Shown: positions 1 to 12,259 of the stretch, one piece after another
How the letters are laid out: each line of letters begins with the position of its first letter
Numbering within the stretch: the first letter of the stretch is position 1
Source: Emydura subglobosa
Lineage: Eukaryota > Chordata > Testudines > Chelidae
Direction of reading: 5' to 3'
Assembly: GCA_007922225.1 (NCBI GenBank)
Contig: ML679961.1
Location: 71,838,890 to 71,902,889, forward strand
DNA: 64,000 nucleotides
The notes under the pieces: generated by a model
What the model was told of the DNA's origin: nothing
Seen by the model: the letters and a program-made list of their open reading frames with translations, nothing else
Database searches by the model: none
Program-made: the position numbers and the translations under genes

Positions 1-380
1 ATAAGGAACAGCTATTCTGCTTTAAACGCACACCCTATCTTAATCCACACTAACTTTCAAGGGCAGACTAGCCCTGATTGATGTTCAAGCTAATAAAAGA
101 GCAAATAAGAAGGTAAATAAGCAGAAAATAAGGGGTAAGAAATGAATGTAACAGGCTAACTCCCTCCCTCCAAGGCATGCAGAATTTCAAGGGAAGTAGC
201 AATGACCTCTAAATAATGAAAACTCAGGCGAGATCAAGCATCCTCCATTCACTGGATAAGGAAGTCATTAAGAAATGGGATAAGTTTATTTTAATGAAAA
301 TACTCACTTGAGTTCAGAATCTAACCCAAGTCAATGTGTGTTTCACTTGCAGGTTTAAACTAGTATAGATGGTGGATTCG

Positions 381-545
381 CTGTAACTTGAAGTCTTTCA
401 GTCATGATTTGAGGACTTCAGTAACTAAGTCAGAGGTTATGGGTCTATTACAGGAGTGGATGGGTTAAGGTCTGTGGCCTGTAATGTGCAGGTGATCAGA
501 CTAGATTATGATTGTCCCCTCTGGCCTAAAAGTCTGAGTTTCTAG
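381..545 (+). repeat. CR1-type LINE 3' end
   Basis: Diverged plus-strand CR1 tail, recognised by the motifs AACTTGAAGTCTTT, GAGGACTTCAGTAACT, GTCTGTGGCCTG and AGACTAGATTATGATTGTCC. Lacks ORF2. Confidence 0.6.
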
Positions 546-1016
546 TTGCAGCAAAACTCTAACAAAATTCGATTCTGAGGTTTTGCCTTAGAAAGGTATC
601 AAAACGAGACACCTCTAGATAAAGTTGAGAATGTCTTTATGAAAAAGCAAGTTAAAGCAGTTTGAGTAAGGTAAACCTTAGTTGATGCCAATACAATAAG
701 CACAAATATTATGGACTATATCCAAGAAACTAGGGTGGAATGGATACCTTTAGCAACTTCCAATTTGTAACTGCAAGGCTAACCATGGTCTACAGATGAT
801 CCCAGGGTCCAATCCCAGATAAGTAAAGGACAGGGGTTCTTGCACATGTTTATTAATGTCACAGGAAACATTTCCATAGGTGATAAAACAAAAGAAAGTG
901 TTTCATAATTGGTTGCAAAGGTAATCAACACACTAGCCTTATTTGAAGTATATAGCATTTGAAAATCTGTTTTTGTTTAGAGTTTGTATGGCTGAAATAT
1001 TACCCTGCAGAACTAG

Positions 1017-1160
1017 TAGTACAGTCTAGTGGTTGCAGCCTGCTATTGGGAGTTGAACCCACGAGTCTTATTTTTTACTCTGCTATTGACTTGTGATGTT
1101 AAGTTAGGCAAATCATTTCATCTCAGTTCTTTATCCTATCTACCCAACCAAAGGTCATCT
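1017..1160 (+). repeat. tRNA-derived SINE
   Basis: Begins with a tRNA-like head (TCTAGTGGTTGCAGC as A box, GAGTTGAACCCACG as B box) followed by a SINE body typical of reptile and MIR-type elements (TGCTATTGACTTGTGATG, AAATCATTTCATCTC). Degenerate; not a functional tRNA. Confidence 0.5.
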
Positions 1161-1912
1161 GATGTTTGAATGGTGGCTGACTAAAAGTTATGTTGAGACT
1201 CAAGCATGTAGTTTCACCTTTGAAGCCAGTTTCATTTTGTTTCTGGTCTAAGCATCCCAAGTGTGTAAAATTTGAAAAGGCTAGGGAAGAAATGCATTTA
1301 GTTTTTTAAAAAAGGGAGCAGATACTTTTCCCCCCATGCTTTATTTTTAAAGGAGGTGGATGAAGGAATTTAAACTTCTGATTTCATATGGTGTAGGGTA
1401 TTCAGACCACAAGAGGGCACCAAACCAAAACAGCCTCTTAAAGTATACAACTTCTGTTAAATATATAACCTGAATTGCAAAATATACACATCATAACAAG
1501 GAGAATGTGATGAAATGCATATTACTTAGGAAAACACACATATACAAATATTGTGCACACAGTACATGATAGTGTGAACATCCTGTATGCTAAACTGCTT
1601 ATAGTAGACACCACTGGTACTTTGTAATCAATAAAAAGATACAAGAACTAAAATATCTAATAGCATCCCCACATCTGGTGTACAAGTCAGAGACAATTTG
1701 AGACTGTACAGATACAGTAAGATCTAAAGTGTTAAAACAAGTTATAATTTCAAACTGAAAGAAAATTTATTCAGTCTATATACTACTAGGATTTCATCCC
1801 AATCTTTTTAAAAAAGGTATGCTTTTTAAAAATGACAACACAACAGGGCATGAGATCATATTAATGGAAACAATTTGAAAGAGGGATGCAATTAGTCATA
1901 TAGGCAATATAA

Positions 1913-1932
1913 TTTTTTTTTTTTTTTTTTTT
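1913..1932. repeat. T20 homopolymer
   Basis: Run of 20 T on the plus strand in TTC17 intron 16. Confidence 0.9.
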
Positions 1933-2867
1933 AAATAAAGGGGGTTTCACCTGCCTATAGTTTAGTGTTATATGCAATAAAGCAGCTTAAGGTATGGGAA
2001 GCTCCCATACTGCCACAGCTGCCACTTGTCAGCAGTCACCTGGGAAATGATCCCCCCCCCAACTTTAATCTCCTGTGCAGTTCAATGTTACTCTATGCTA
2101 TGGCAAGCAATATCTGAGTGTTCACATCATGGTGCTATGCAGTGGAAGGACAACCTCTTTTCCAAGCAGTTAAACACTTTTCAAATAGGAAACTTGTTAA
2201 AAATGAAGCTTTAAACCTCTCCTAGCATTCAGGAAATAAAAATGTGTAATAACATCCATGTTATGTGGGACAGAGTTTCTTTCATTATCAGAAGAACATC
2301 TGCATCTTGCTGCACTGGCAATACCAGCAGAACAAATTTGACAGGAGTGGTTAACTCTGAAAGCAGCTTTTGGGAGACTCCGATTTGACCCATGTTTCCC
2401 GTTTGCATTTTAACTCCTTCATGTCCTTCTCTTTGATCCTATTACTTGCACACTTTTTAAGACTACTTTAAACAGCTGTTGTGCAACCTGTCCTTCCAAT
2501 TATATTTAATATGTATATGAAATACTTGACCTGTCAGTCTTCGAATGACCAATCACCAGGTAATTAAATATCTTCTGAGCTTGCACATCAACTTCCATTA
2601 AGGGCCAGTATAGGTATGACCCTTGGCAGTTAGTCTCTTGGCTGGTGTTCCCCCATTCCAAGGAAATAAGTGAAGTGTTTTTGTTGGTTTAAATGATGGA
2701 AAGTGCACTCAGATGCCATAGTGACAATACCTAAAGACTAATAATCAACAGGAGTCTAATTTTTACCTGTTGCCTGAAACTCATTTCCTACAATGACATT
2801 GTTTTACTTTTAAGTTTTTTGCACTCCCAAGCACACTTTCAAAAGTTCTGTACAAATATTAATCTAG

Positions 2868-2950
2868 CATCACACCACCATTAAGAGGTAAGGATGGGTT
2901 ACTCTCATTTACAGATGGAAACAAAAACAGAATAAAAAGGTACATAAGCC
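2868..2950 (-). repeat. MIR-like SINE fragment
   Basis: Short, diverged match to the reverse complement of the MIR core (CATTTACAGATGGAAAC followed by a degenerate continuation). Confidence 0.3.
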
Positions 2951-4084
2951 AGATGCAGTCTATGTAAGCCATGACTACAGTTCAGCAATGCATACTTCCT
3001 AATCATATGCGCACACCATTAGCCCATGCTGCTTCACAAAATCCTCCCTCTGTCCATTTGCTCCTTTCTTGTAAGCAGGCACAACACCAAAGTATACAAG
3101 AATTCAATGTCTTGTGTGTCTTGCTACTTGTCTCAGCTCACACTAATGTAGCAGACAGACAAAGAATAGGGATAACATATCATGCACACATGCCTGTAAA
3201 CTGAAGCATAGGCAACTTTGCTAATGTTCTTTTAAAGAATGCAAGACAAATGTTTATCAAGGCCATGCATTATACGAAAGTTTAATTCACATGTTCTGAG
3301 TTCTAAACATAGCCCATGCATGCTGCAAGATCTGGCAACATATGTGAAGGGATTCAAAATTAAGGAGGGAGAGGGTGAAAAGAACTATGTTGGTTGACCG
3401 ATTGGGTATATATACAGAAGCAATGGGACAAAGTTGGAAAAAACAAAGGGGGGAGGGAGGGGAATCATGAGCACCAGGAGATGATTTTTAGCAATAATTC
3501 ATTTAGGCTGTGGAAAAATGCCCCAAGGCAAATAACAGAATTCCCATTGCTGAATTACTCAAATGTATGATTGACAATGTGCTGCATGGTCTCTCCCCTT
3601 TCTAAACTGTATGATTCAATAAATAGCATAAAAGTACACAGTCTGCATCTTATCACTAAGAGCATGTTTCAATTTACTGTGGAGCCAGCAGTAGCAGCAG
3701 CAAGAACATCTAATAGTAAATTACTCATGTACTTTTCAGTAAGTTACTTGTGTACTTCTCAAATGTTACCATAAATATCCTAAGACGAAACAAATTTATA
3801 GAACACTGGGTTGGGTTGTTTTATGTATCTGCATTTCAATACAGTATTCATCATTTTGGTTGTACTGTTTACGGCTCATTGTATTTCATAAGATGGTGTA
3901 ATACTGAACAGCAATTAAATCATTAGATATATGCCTGTCGCACACTAATTATGTTCTTAATTAAACCTCACAATAAACCTGTCTCATCAAGAAGCTAGGA
4001 TTTAAATTAAAATTCTACCACTAAAAATGGCGATTTCTTCAGACTTGTGCATACACTTGTGTGCAGGCCTGAGATAGTTACTAA

Positions 4085-4292
4085 CTACTAAAAACAGTTA
4101 CTAACCTTCTATAACTTGTTCTTTGAGATGTTTTGCTCATGTCCATTCCAAGTAGATGCGTGCACGCCACATGCATCGTCACCACAAGGTTTTTCCCCTA
4201 GTAGGGTTGGCTCTGGTGCCCCCTGGAGTCACAGCCTCCTGACGCCATATATAGGACCCTGCCAACCCCCGGCCTCTTCAGTTCCTTCTTGT
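4085..4292 (+). repeat. DIRS left inverted terminal repeat
   Basis: Matches the reverse complement of 9058-9240 at roughly three bases in four, including an exact 17-base block CTCTGGTGCCCCCTGGA (4211-4227) whose complement is at 9122-9138. A TATATAGGACCCTGCC block also pairs. Confidence 0.8.
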
Positions 4293-4319
4293 TGGCTGAC
4301 TCCGACAAAGGGGTAGGTG

Positions 4320-4445
4320 GGCAGGTCTTGGAATGGACACGAGCAACACATCTCGAAGAACAGTTACAGAAGATTAGTAACTTTTCTTCTTCAAGTACTT
4401 GCTCATGTCGATTCCAAGTAGGTGACTTCCAAGCTGGTCCACTGG
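4320..4445. repeat. Internal complementary copies of the DIRS end
   Basis: The outermost end sequence (about 4096-4152) recurs twice just inside the left terminal repeat: inverted at about 4330-4372 (GGAATGGACACGAGCAACAC...) and direct at about 4380-4425 (CTTGCTCATGTCGATTCCAA). DIRS elements carry internal regions complementary to their ends, used in circle formation, so this fits the family. Confidence 0.6.
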
Positions 4446-5310
4446 AGGAGGGGTCTGAGTTCAAAGCCTAGTACAGCCCTGCCAAAGGCAGCACCGTCTC
4501 TGGCGTACTGTGTAATAGCATAGTGTGCAGCGAAGGGGTGAATAGATGACCACGTTGCTGCTCTGCAAATGCCCTGGATAGGGACTTGGGCCAGAAATGT
4601 CACCGAAGACACCTGTGCCCTTGTAGAATGAGCCATCAGTGCAGGGGCAGACACTCTTGGCAAGTTGTAACACATCCGGATACATGATGTGATCCAAGAA
4701 GAATTTCTTTAACAAACAGGAAGATCTTTCATCCTATCTGCTACTGCTATGAAGAGCACGTTGTTTTTCTGAATGGCCTTGTCCTCTTGATATAGAAGGG
4801 GAAAGCCCACCTGACATCCACAGAATGCAGCTTGTGCTCCCGATTCTTGGTGTGTGGTTTTACATAGAAGACCTGGAGGAATATGTTCTAGTATGTACGG
4901 AACAGGGAAAACACCTTGGAAAGGAAGACTGGGTGAGGGCAAAGTTGAACCTTGTCCTTGAAGAAATTTGTGCAAGAAGGCTCTGACACAAGAGCCTTGA
5001 GTTCAGACATCCTTCTGGCAGAAGTTATGGCCACCAGAAAAGCTATCTTCCAGGATAGATAGAGAAACAAAGCATATTGCTAGGGGTTCAAATGGCTATC
5101 CCATCAGCTATGATAGCATGAAGCTAAAGTCTCATTGGGGAAATCAGCTGACATACATGAACATATAGCCTGTTTAGGCCCTTAAGGAAATGCCCGACCA
5201 TGGGGTTAGCGAAGACAATGTCCAGCAGCCTCTAGGTGGAAAGCCAAGAGGGCAGCCAGATGGACCTTAATGGATGAGACTGACAGACCCTGTTGCTTCA
5301 GATATAACTA
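4430..5310 (-). pseudogene. DIRS tyrosine recombinase remnant
   Basis: Pieces in order are LKQQGLSVSSIKVHLAALLA (about 5230-5300), IAFLVAITSARRMSELKALV (about 4986-5046, with the conserved Arg near 5011-5016), AHSTRAQVSSV (H-x-x-R box near 4619-4630) and AATWSSIHPFAAHYAITQ (about 4490-4545). This is the R...HxxR...Y arrangement of tyrosine recombinases. Several frame changes. Confidence 0.7.
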
Positions 5311-5899
5311 ATAATCCAATATAGAGGGTATTGAAAACAGCATAGGTGGGATGCCCTTCTAAGCTACTCAAATCAAAAATCTCTTCCACTTAGCTAGGTA
5401 AGTGACTCTCATGGAAAAAGTGTTCTGCTGCCAAAGAGGACCTCCCTAACTAGTTCTGACACGCTAATGCCAGAGGATTTCAGCCATGGAGCTTCCACAC
5501 TGTAAGGTGAAGAGACTCACAGTTGAGGTGCCGAAGATTGCCATGGTCCTGGTGGATCCGGAATTAGAGGCAGAGTGACTGGGTATTCCTCTGAGTGGTT
5601 GAGAAGCGTGGTGTACCAGTGTTGATGTGACCAGGTTGAATTTATCAGAATCATGGAGAATCCTTTCTTCCTCTTCTTCAGCAGAACCTTGTGAATGAAC
5701 GGTGTAGGTGGGATTCCATAAAAAAGCGGACCCATCTATAGGATGAGAAAAGCATCTATGATTGATCCCGGGCTGTGATTCTGGAAGGAGCAGAACTGCA
5801 GGAACATCCTGTTGAGCTTCATTGAGAACAAGTCTATGTGGGGAACCACTCACTGCTGGAAGATGTTGCTCACCACATTCAAGGGAACAGACCACTCGT

Positions 5900-6240
5900 G
5901 AATGAAAAAGGATCTGCTGAGACTGTCCACCAATTTGTTCTGAACTCTAGGAAAATAGGATACCTTCAGATGCATCGATCAAGTAATGCAAAAGTCCCAC
6001 AGTCTGAAGGCTTCCTGGCACAGGGGAGAGGAGCATGCTCCAACCTGTCTGTTTATATAAAACATCGCCATTGTATTGTCTGTCATGACATACACACTTG
6101 CCTTCTAGATGGGCTTGGAAGGCCTGACAGACCAGGCGTACTGCTCTCAGTTTCTTCACATTGATGTGGAGTAAGAGTTCTTTGTTATACCAAAGAGCTT
6201 GGGCCCTGAGCTCCCCAGCCCATTGCTGAGGCATCTGTCA
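5900..6240 (-). pseudogene. DIRS RNase H remnant
   Basis: A minus-strand frame at 5947-6234 shows HINVKKLRAVRLVCQAF and CHDRQYNGDVLYKQTGW, resembling the RNase H domain that follows RT in DIRS and related elements. The usual acidic residue before LRAV is replaced by Lys. Confidence 0.6.
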
Positions 6241-6639
6241 CTACGCACAATGAAGGGTGTGGTGCAGAGAAAGGTACTCCTGGACATACCCTGTGCAGAT
6301 TGAGACACCACTCTAGGGTCTTGATCACCGAGGGTGGGGGTTGGGGTGGGGAATTGAGAATACTCTGTCTATGTGGCCTGAGTTGGATGGTGCACTGAGG
6401 CTAGCCACACCTGAAGGTGTAATCTCGCATGCTGAACTACACATATGCATGCCATCATTGCCTGAAGCCGTTGGGGAACATTTCAAGCCATGGTGGTAGG
6501 GTAGCACTTTAAGTCCTCTATGATGCCACATAAGGACAGGAAACACGATTCGGAGAGGAATGCCCTGACCTGAACAGATTCTACCACCACCCTGATGAAT
6601 TCTATCCTTAGTGGGCATGTGAGTCTACTTCTGCTCATT

Positions 6640-7310
6640 GACCAAGTGCCCCAGACTGTCAAACGTTGACTGTATCAGGTTCACATGTGCCTCCACCTGT
6701 GCCCTGGTGCGTTCCTTGATGAGCCAGTTGTCAAGGATAGACTTGTACCTTCCGCTTCTGCAGGAATGTGATGACTACCGTCATGCACTTGGTGAATGTG
6801 TGAAGGGCTGCAGATAGGCCTAAAGTTAGGACCATGAACTGGTAGTGGGTCCGATTGACTACGAATTAGAAGAACCTCCTGTGACTTAGGAAGATGGCCA
6901 CGGGGAAGTAAGTGTCTTTCAAATCAAGAATAGCATACCAATCCCCTGGATCCAGAAAGGGTATAATGGATGCCAATGAGCCCAGGCAGAATCTCAGCTT
7001 CTTCATGAATTTGATAAGGTTTTAGAGGTCGAGGATAGGCCGAGCCTGCCTTTGGGATTAGGAAATAATCGGGAATAAAATCCCCTGCCCATTAGCTTCA
7101 GAGGAACCTCCCCCACTGCTCCTATTCTTAGGAGAGTTTGACCTTCTTGTAGTAGAAGTTGCTTGTGAGAGGGGTCCCTGAGGAGGGATGGAAAGGGTGG
7201 GGTTTGGGTAGGAGGAAGGGAAGAAAATTGGAGTGAGTAACCCAGTGTCACCATGCTTAGCACCCAGCAGTCTGACATGAGCTGGGCCCACACATGGCGG
7301 AAATGAGATA
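6640..7310 (-). pseudogene. DIRS reverse transcriptase remnant
   Basis: Readable pieces are GRGFYSRLFPNPKG (about 7071-7112), SLASIIPFLDPGDWY and LDLKDTYF (about 6890-6985), then FVVNRTHYQF. The catalytic YLDD-type box has decayed to ILDNWL at 6721-6738, and frames are broken by stops (for example after SHRRFF). Confidence 0.7.
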
Positions 7311-7649
7311 GGCGGGCTGAAAATAAAAGGGGTGGTGAATTCGAGTCTGTTACTGTTACACCCTCAAAAGTTTTGTTTAGGACCAGGCAATTATGTCGCA
7401 AGTCCGGGTCCTTGACTGAAGGCTGAGGAAGCCTCCTCCTGTAATTCCTGCCCCTCTTTGGATTATAGTCCTGCCTAGGATGATGTTGATAAAACCAAGG
7501 CAGGGATTGAGGTTTGAAATGCCTCTTTTGGGCTGATGGAGCGTGGAGGCCCAGGAGTTTCAAGGTAGCCTGACAGTCCTTAAGGCTGTGGAGTTTAGAA
7601 TCTGTCTGTTCAGAGAACAGAGCTGGGTCACTCAAGGGGGAGGTCTTCA

Positions 7650-8920
7650 TAGTTTGTTGGACTTCATGAATGAAACCCCATGGCTTGTAGCCAGGAGAAG
7701 AAACTGATGGGAACTGTGCCCTGTTTTTGCCCTTCGGCACCGGTTCCTTGTCCTTGGTGCCAAGATCCAAGTCCTTCTCACTGCTGGGCATGACACTGGC
7801 TTTGGGCCTGGGTTCGGTGCCACATCCGATGCCACTTAGTATTTTCCCACGAGTTGGCTTGGTTCTGTTCTCAGAAACAAGGGAGAGCGATCATTCTGAG
7901 AGTGACCCCCTGCACCTGGTGGAATACTCCTGGGGTCCAGAATGGCCACTGGGCTGGCATCTGCCATTGTGAAAGCTGAAACATGGAGGGGGCTCTGGCA
8001 CCTCACTTGCCCGAATGGTGCCGGCTCCTTCTTGAGCTGTACGACTCTGCCTTGGAGTCAGAGGTGTACTGCTTGCCTCTAGGCAAACAGGGTGGTGCCA
8101 GACACTGCCAGGGAGTGGTGCTGCGAGAAGGGTGACTGTGGCATCATGGATGGTTTAGCCCTAGACAGCACCAGCTTCTATGAACCTGGTGGTCTGAGGT
8201 CCTGGTCTTGATCCTGCGTAGGAGGGGGTGTCAGTGCCGTGCCCTCTGCACTCTCTCGCAGTCTCAAAAGGTCACCAGCATGGAGGGGACTTGCAACTCC
8301 TCCGCAGAGCTCTCCTTGGGCAAGGAGTCCAAGGGCACCGGACTCTGACCCCTCACAGCAGGGCCCAAGTTGACTGTGCTATGCCTGAGTGTCCAGGACT
8401 GGAGTGGCCCCATGTGGGTCACACTCCACTCAAGCCTTTACGCCCAGATATTTTCAGCACCGGTGAGCCTCACCTGTCTTTTTACGCGGGATCGGGGATT
8501 AAGAGTGGTGCTGTGTGTTTCCATGTGTAAAGTCCCTTGGTGCCGGTGATCCATGCCGGTGCCAAGCATCTCTATGCATATAGTCCTTCCTGGGCACTGT
8601 ATCCCTTACTGACGCCGGTGTGTTCCGCACCAAAGCCAAAGGGCTGGATCTCAGCTCCAGTGGATTTTGCTCCGAGGGGCTGAAGAGCTACCTCCATTCA
8701 GATAAACTTTCGTCTCCGGCTTTTCCTTTTGGGTTCTGGGGCAGAAACCTATAAATCTTGCAGCAATCCCTCTGATGGTTTCCCCTAGGCACTTTAGACA
8801 TGTTAATGCGGATCGTTTGGCATAGGCTTCTTACAGGCCCTGCATGGCTTAAAGCTAGGGCATTGAGGCATGCCTCAGTCCCGGGGACAGGGAGAGGGGA
8901 AAAGACCCCCAATAAGCAGG
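7650..8920 (-). pseudogene. DIRS gag-like ORF remnant
   Basis: Minus-strand frames give broken pieces of the Cys/His-containing N-terminal DIRS protein (for example RDCCKIYRFLPQNPKGKAGD at about 8720-8780) and a charged middle part. Interrupted by stops; no intact product. Confidence 0.5.
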
Positions 8921-9057
8921 ATCCTAACGACTAACTAATCTATGAACTATTATTACTAACGTTAAAGCTTAACCATTTACAGGTACGTAAGAAAAAGTCC
9001 ACTGGGGAAGAACTTGCAGAGCAAGAGAAGAGTACTGTTCCAGCGACCGTTACAGGC

Positions 9058-9240
9058 GGTAAGAAGGAACTGACGAGACAAGATTGGCAGGGCCCTATAT
9101 ACAGCCCCAGGAGGGCACGAGTCCAGGGGGCACCAGAGCTGAACCTATGGATACCACTAGGAGAAAAACCTTCCGGCAACTGTGCAAGCAGTGTGCATAC
9201 ACCTACTTGGAAGCGACAAGAGGTAGCACTTGAATACATG
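9058..9240 (-). repeat. DIRS right inverted terminal repeat
   Basis: Inverted partner of 4085-4292. Read on the minus strand it runs from CGCTTCCAAGTAGGTG to CAGTTCCTTCTTACC and precedes the gag-like region. Confidence 0.8.
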
Positions 9241-9434
9241 TGCTCATATGTACGTATCTGTATGTAAACCCCACTTTGTCTGTGCAGTCTCAGTATGTGC
9301 GCGCTTAATATGGTCTCAGACAATTCTGAATTCTTGGCCCTCACTTTACGATATACATTGGTTATTTTCCTGAGGCTACAACTGCATCATGATATATGGG
9401 TGTGATGTCCAGTTTTTGTACACATACTTGTGCA

Positions 9435-9672
9435 AGCCCAGTGAGAGCTAGTGTGAGTTCTAAATAGTGTAGCCACAGTAGCATGGGGAGCAACAACACA
9501 GCTTAGCAGTGATAAGTACAAACCAGGTGTATGCACTCTGCATGGAGGCTGCCTGTACCATTAAGGCTACTCTTCTATTTATAATCATGCTAGCTCTCAC
9601 CAAGCTAACATGAGTATGAGTACATAATCTGGGAATCCTACCCCAGCTTGTAGAGTAGATTTAACCTAAGTT
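9435..9672. repeat. Foldback element
   Basis: Imperfect inverted arms at about 9435-9473 and 9565-9605 share GTGAGAGCTAG and TAAATAG. The right flank to 9672 (CCCCAGCTTGTAGAGTAGA) resembles the end of turtle non-autonomous DNA elements. Confidence 0.45.
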
Positions 9673-12072
9673 TGCAATGAATAAAAATACCCAAACCATT
9701 CTCATATGTCCTGGAAATGTTTTTCTTCTCCCTCTCTAAAAGTGAGACAAATGAGTCCGCTTCTCCATTTTTGCATTCTTAAGACTTTAGATTTTGGTTA
9801 AAACCCTTGTTTTAAACCAGAAAACTCATCAATATCAAGGTTGAATATACTGACAAGTTTATTTTAAACATTTTAATGAAACAGACATTTACACCATGTG
9901 TCAATTTCATACTTCTAATTGTCCTGCATTTGTAGGTAATCCATAAGATAACCGAGTTGATCTTTCCCATCTCTACCGTCTATAATACAGAGCATGAAAC
10001 AAAGAGGCAAAGAAAAGTGGAACAGTACAAATATATGGCAAGACACCCAAAAACTTTGATTTCTAGCATTAATGAAGACATTAATCTACTTGTTAAATGT
10101 TCAGCTTCCCTTTTAATTGTAGGTCTTATAGGCTCCTTAAAGAGACCTAAACAGTTAACATACCTGCTCTGTTAATCCACACCCACATTAACAAAAGCCA
10201 TACTGCTTGCATAGTTTTCACAAGCACCTCCCAGCCCTCCCCCAGGAGAGCCATGTAATCCTCCTACAGTGGTCTACAACCCAGTGTTATAACATGAAGA
10301 GAAAATAAAAGCCCTGAGTAGGGAAACCATACTTACAGCAGCAATGCTTAAACAGTTATTGAACTACACTTTCAAATGTGGCAGTGATAACATTAAGAAG
10401 GGGCACATAAAAGGAAATGCAAGACTGAAAATCCCTTGTAGAAGTACAGGAGGGTTCAGACAGTCACTGTTCATGAGACTCTCAGTCACATTAAATGGAG
10501 AATTTTAAAAGGCGTTCTCTCTCTGCTTCCCATTTCAAAATAAAATGGACTATTATTCAGGTTTCAGACCAGCAAGGTTCTGGGGATTCAGGTGAAGAAA
10601 ACCCACTAAAATCATTTTAAAAAGACAAAGGAAGATTTTTTATAAGCCATACAGAAAAGTTCCACACTGGTTGGGAAAACTGCAAGGGAAAACATTTCAA
10701 ATTGACACACCATTATTGGAATGATTTCTTTAACAGACTTTAGGGATGGTAGCCCAGAGTTAAGAGCTGTCCAAGTCAGCTTCAGGAAAGAGGGTTTGGG
10801 AATGGAGGTCAATGAGAGGACTAACACTTGAGCACTAATACCACCTACTAAAATATATTTATAAAAGCCAAACGAAAAGGTTTTACTTTTTGCACTCCAA
10901 ATATGCTCTTAATCATGAAATAAAAATGTGTAATGCATCAGAAAAGATTACTACTCTGCTGGCATAGTCTTGGAAGATCACCTGTGTTGTGTGGCATTCA
11001 CATGCCATCAGCAGCCAACATATTTCTTCATATATAGTGTTCAATTTCAGATGCTAAATCAGAGAAGTGATTTGTTCCTATGCATTTTCAGTAACTCAGG
11101 AAATCCTTAGGGGAAGGTACCAGTAATATTAAAATCAAACATTTTTCTCACCATATGAGGCTTTCATTTAAATACTGGGTAAAATCATGCAGTAGTATCC
11201 CTTGGTGATGGTTTCAGAGAAAAGGGACTGCCAAAAACATTTATAAATGGTATTCATGATAGCTGGTGAGCAGCAAATGAACCATTAGCAAGTACAGAAA
11301 AGACATCTGAAATATTCAGTGAGAGGCCCAGTGAAACTGAACGAACCTTCTCCACAAGGTTGTTCTTGTGCATAGCCATTAACAGCAACAAAGCATCACA
11401 TCTTTCCAGAGAGATCTTTAAAAGAACTTGTCTTTTTAAACCACCATCTCACTATGAAATTTAAAACAAAACAAAAAAAATCCCTAGAAATCCAGGAGCA
11501 CTTACTGTATGTCCTGCATGAACAAAGACATGATCATATAGTGTGAGTGAATATGGAGGCATTTCTAAAAAGTAAATATAACTTAAAATATATTATTCAG
11601 GCATTGGAAGTACTGGATTAAAAAATAAACTATAATAGACGATATTCCTCACCAGAACCTACAGCTTTAAGAGAGCTCACAATACTTGTCTGAAGAACTT
11701 AAATGGGCATATAAGGGGGCTAAGAGTAACCTACCAGTTGCAGTTGTGCAATGACATGGAGAGACATGGATTAAACCCTCATTACTTAAAAAACAAGAGG
11801 TTAGGTTGCTGTGAAGGCAGCATGTGCTCCGCATTGAAAGGCAGCCCCTCTAGTAATTTAAGATGTAGCCCAGAATTAGCTCTGAATGGAGTACTATCCT
11901 CTCTCCTAGAGGAGATGCACCTCACTGCTGGTCCTTGCTAGCAGAGTGGAGTGTAAACAGAGGGAAATAGGATGATCCTTGGGAAAGAATACAGTGGTCT
12001 TGAACTCCAGTAGTTAGTGTACTCTGCTGTAAGGCTATGTCACTTTTTGGCCATTTTTCAGCAGCTGCTTAC

Positions 12073-12259
12073 CACTGCATACAGAAGAGGTGATGTTGTA
12101 CACAAAAGGACAAAACTGCAGACAGCGAATCAACTTCAGGCTGCTCTCACACTCCTGACACTTGGTAGTCAAATCCAGCGCATGCCTGAAGGCCTCCAAG
12201 GCACTGCTGATATTTTTCAGAGCCAGATAGGCATTTCCTAGGCTCAAGAAAGTCAGGGG
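12073..12259 (-). CDS. TTC17: TTC17 coding exon 16 (last one in the window)
   Basis: 187 bp encoding [20 protein letters not shown] through YNITSSVCS plus one base of Gly. Contains a canonical TPR ([22 protein letters not shown]) and the Cys-containing [16 protein letters not shown] segment. Acceptor TTTATAG|CCC, donor GTG|GTAAGC. The frame continues into an exon to the left of the window. Confidence 0.95.

Larger units (their letters stand above)
4085..9240 (-). mobile_element. Degenerate DIRS-type (tyrosine-recombinase) retrotransposon
   Basis: About 5.15 kb flanked by inverted terminal repeats (ITRs) rather than direct LTRs, with remnants on the minus strand in the DIRS order: gag-like region (about 8920-7790), reverse transcriptase (about 7300-6640), RNase H (about 6240-5900) and tyrosine recombinase (about 5300-4430). 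Every domain has stops or frameshifts, so it is a dead copy. It sits inside TTC17 intron 16 in the same orientation as the gene. Outer limits are uncertain by about 20 bp because DIRS elements make no target duplications. Family name is from motif recognition, not a database search. Confidence 0.8.
1..12072 (-). other. TTC17: TTC17 intron 16 (partial), repeat-rich
   Basis: No further TTC17 exon was recognised. Repeats listed separately: CR1 tail 381-545, SINE 1017-1160, T20 run 1913-1932, MIR-like 2868-2950, DIRS element 4085-9240, foldback 9435-9672. The stretches 546-1016, 1161-1912, 1933-2867, 2951-4084 and 9673-12072 show nothing I can assign. Confidence 0.7.

Noticed and set aside
1017..1090. 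Possible tRNA gene
   Set aside because: The tRNA-like A and B boxes are followed by a SINE body, and the cloverleaf stems do not close; it is a SINE head.
7003..7791. 262-codon minus-strand open frame
   Set aside because: Not a host gene. Its end reads as reverse-transcriptase sequence of the DIRS element, and it crosses the gag/RT boundary in a decayed copy.
1..12072. Search for TTC17 exons 17 and later
   Set aside because: No stretch on the minus strand gave the expected residues after SSVCSG with splice sites; they are presumably beyond position 1.
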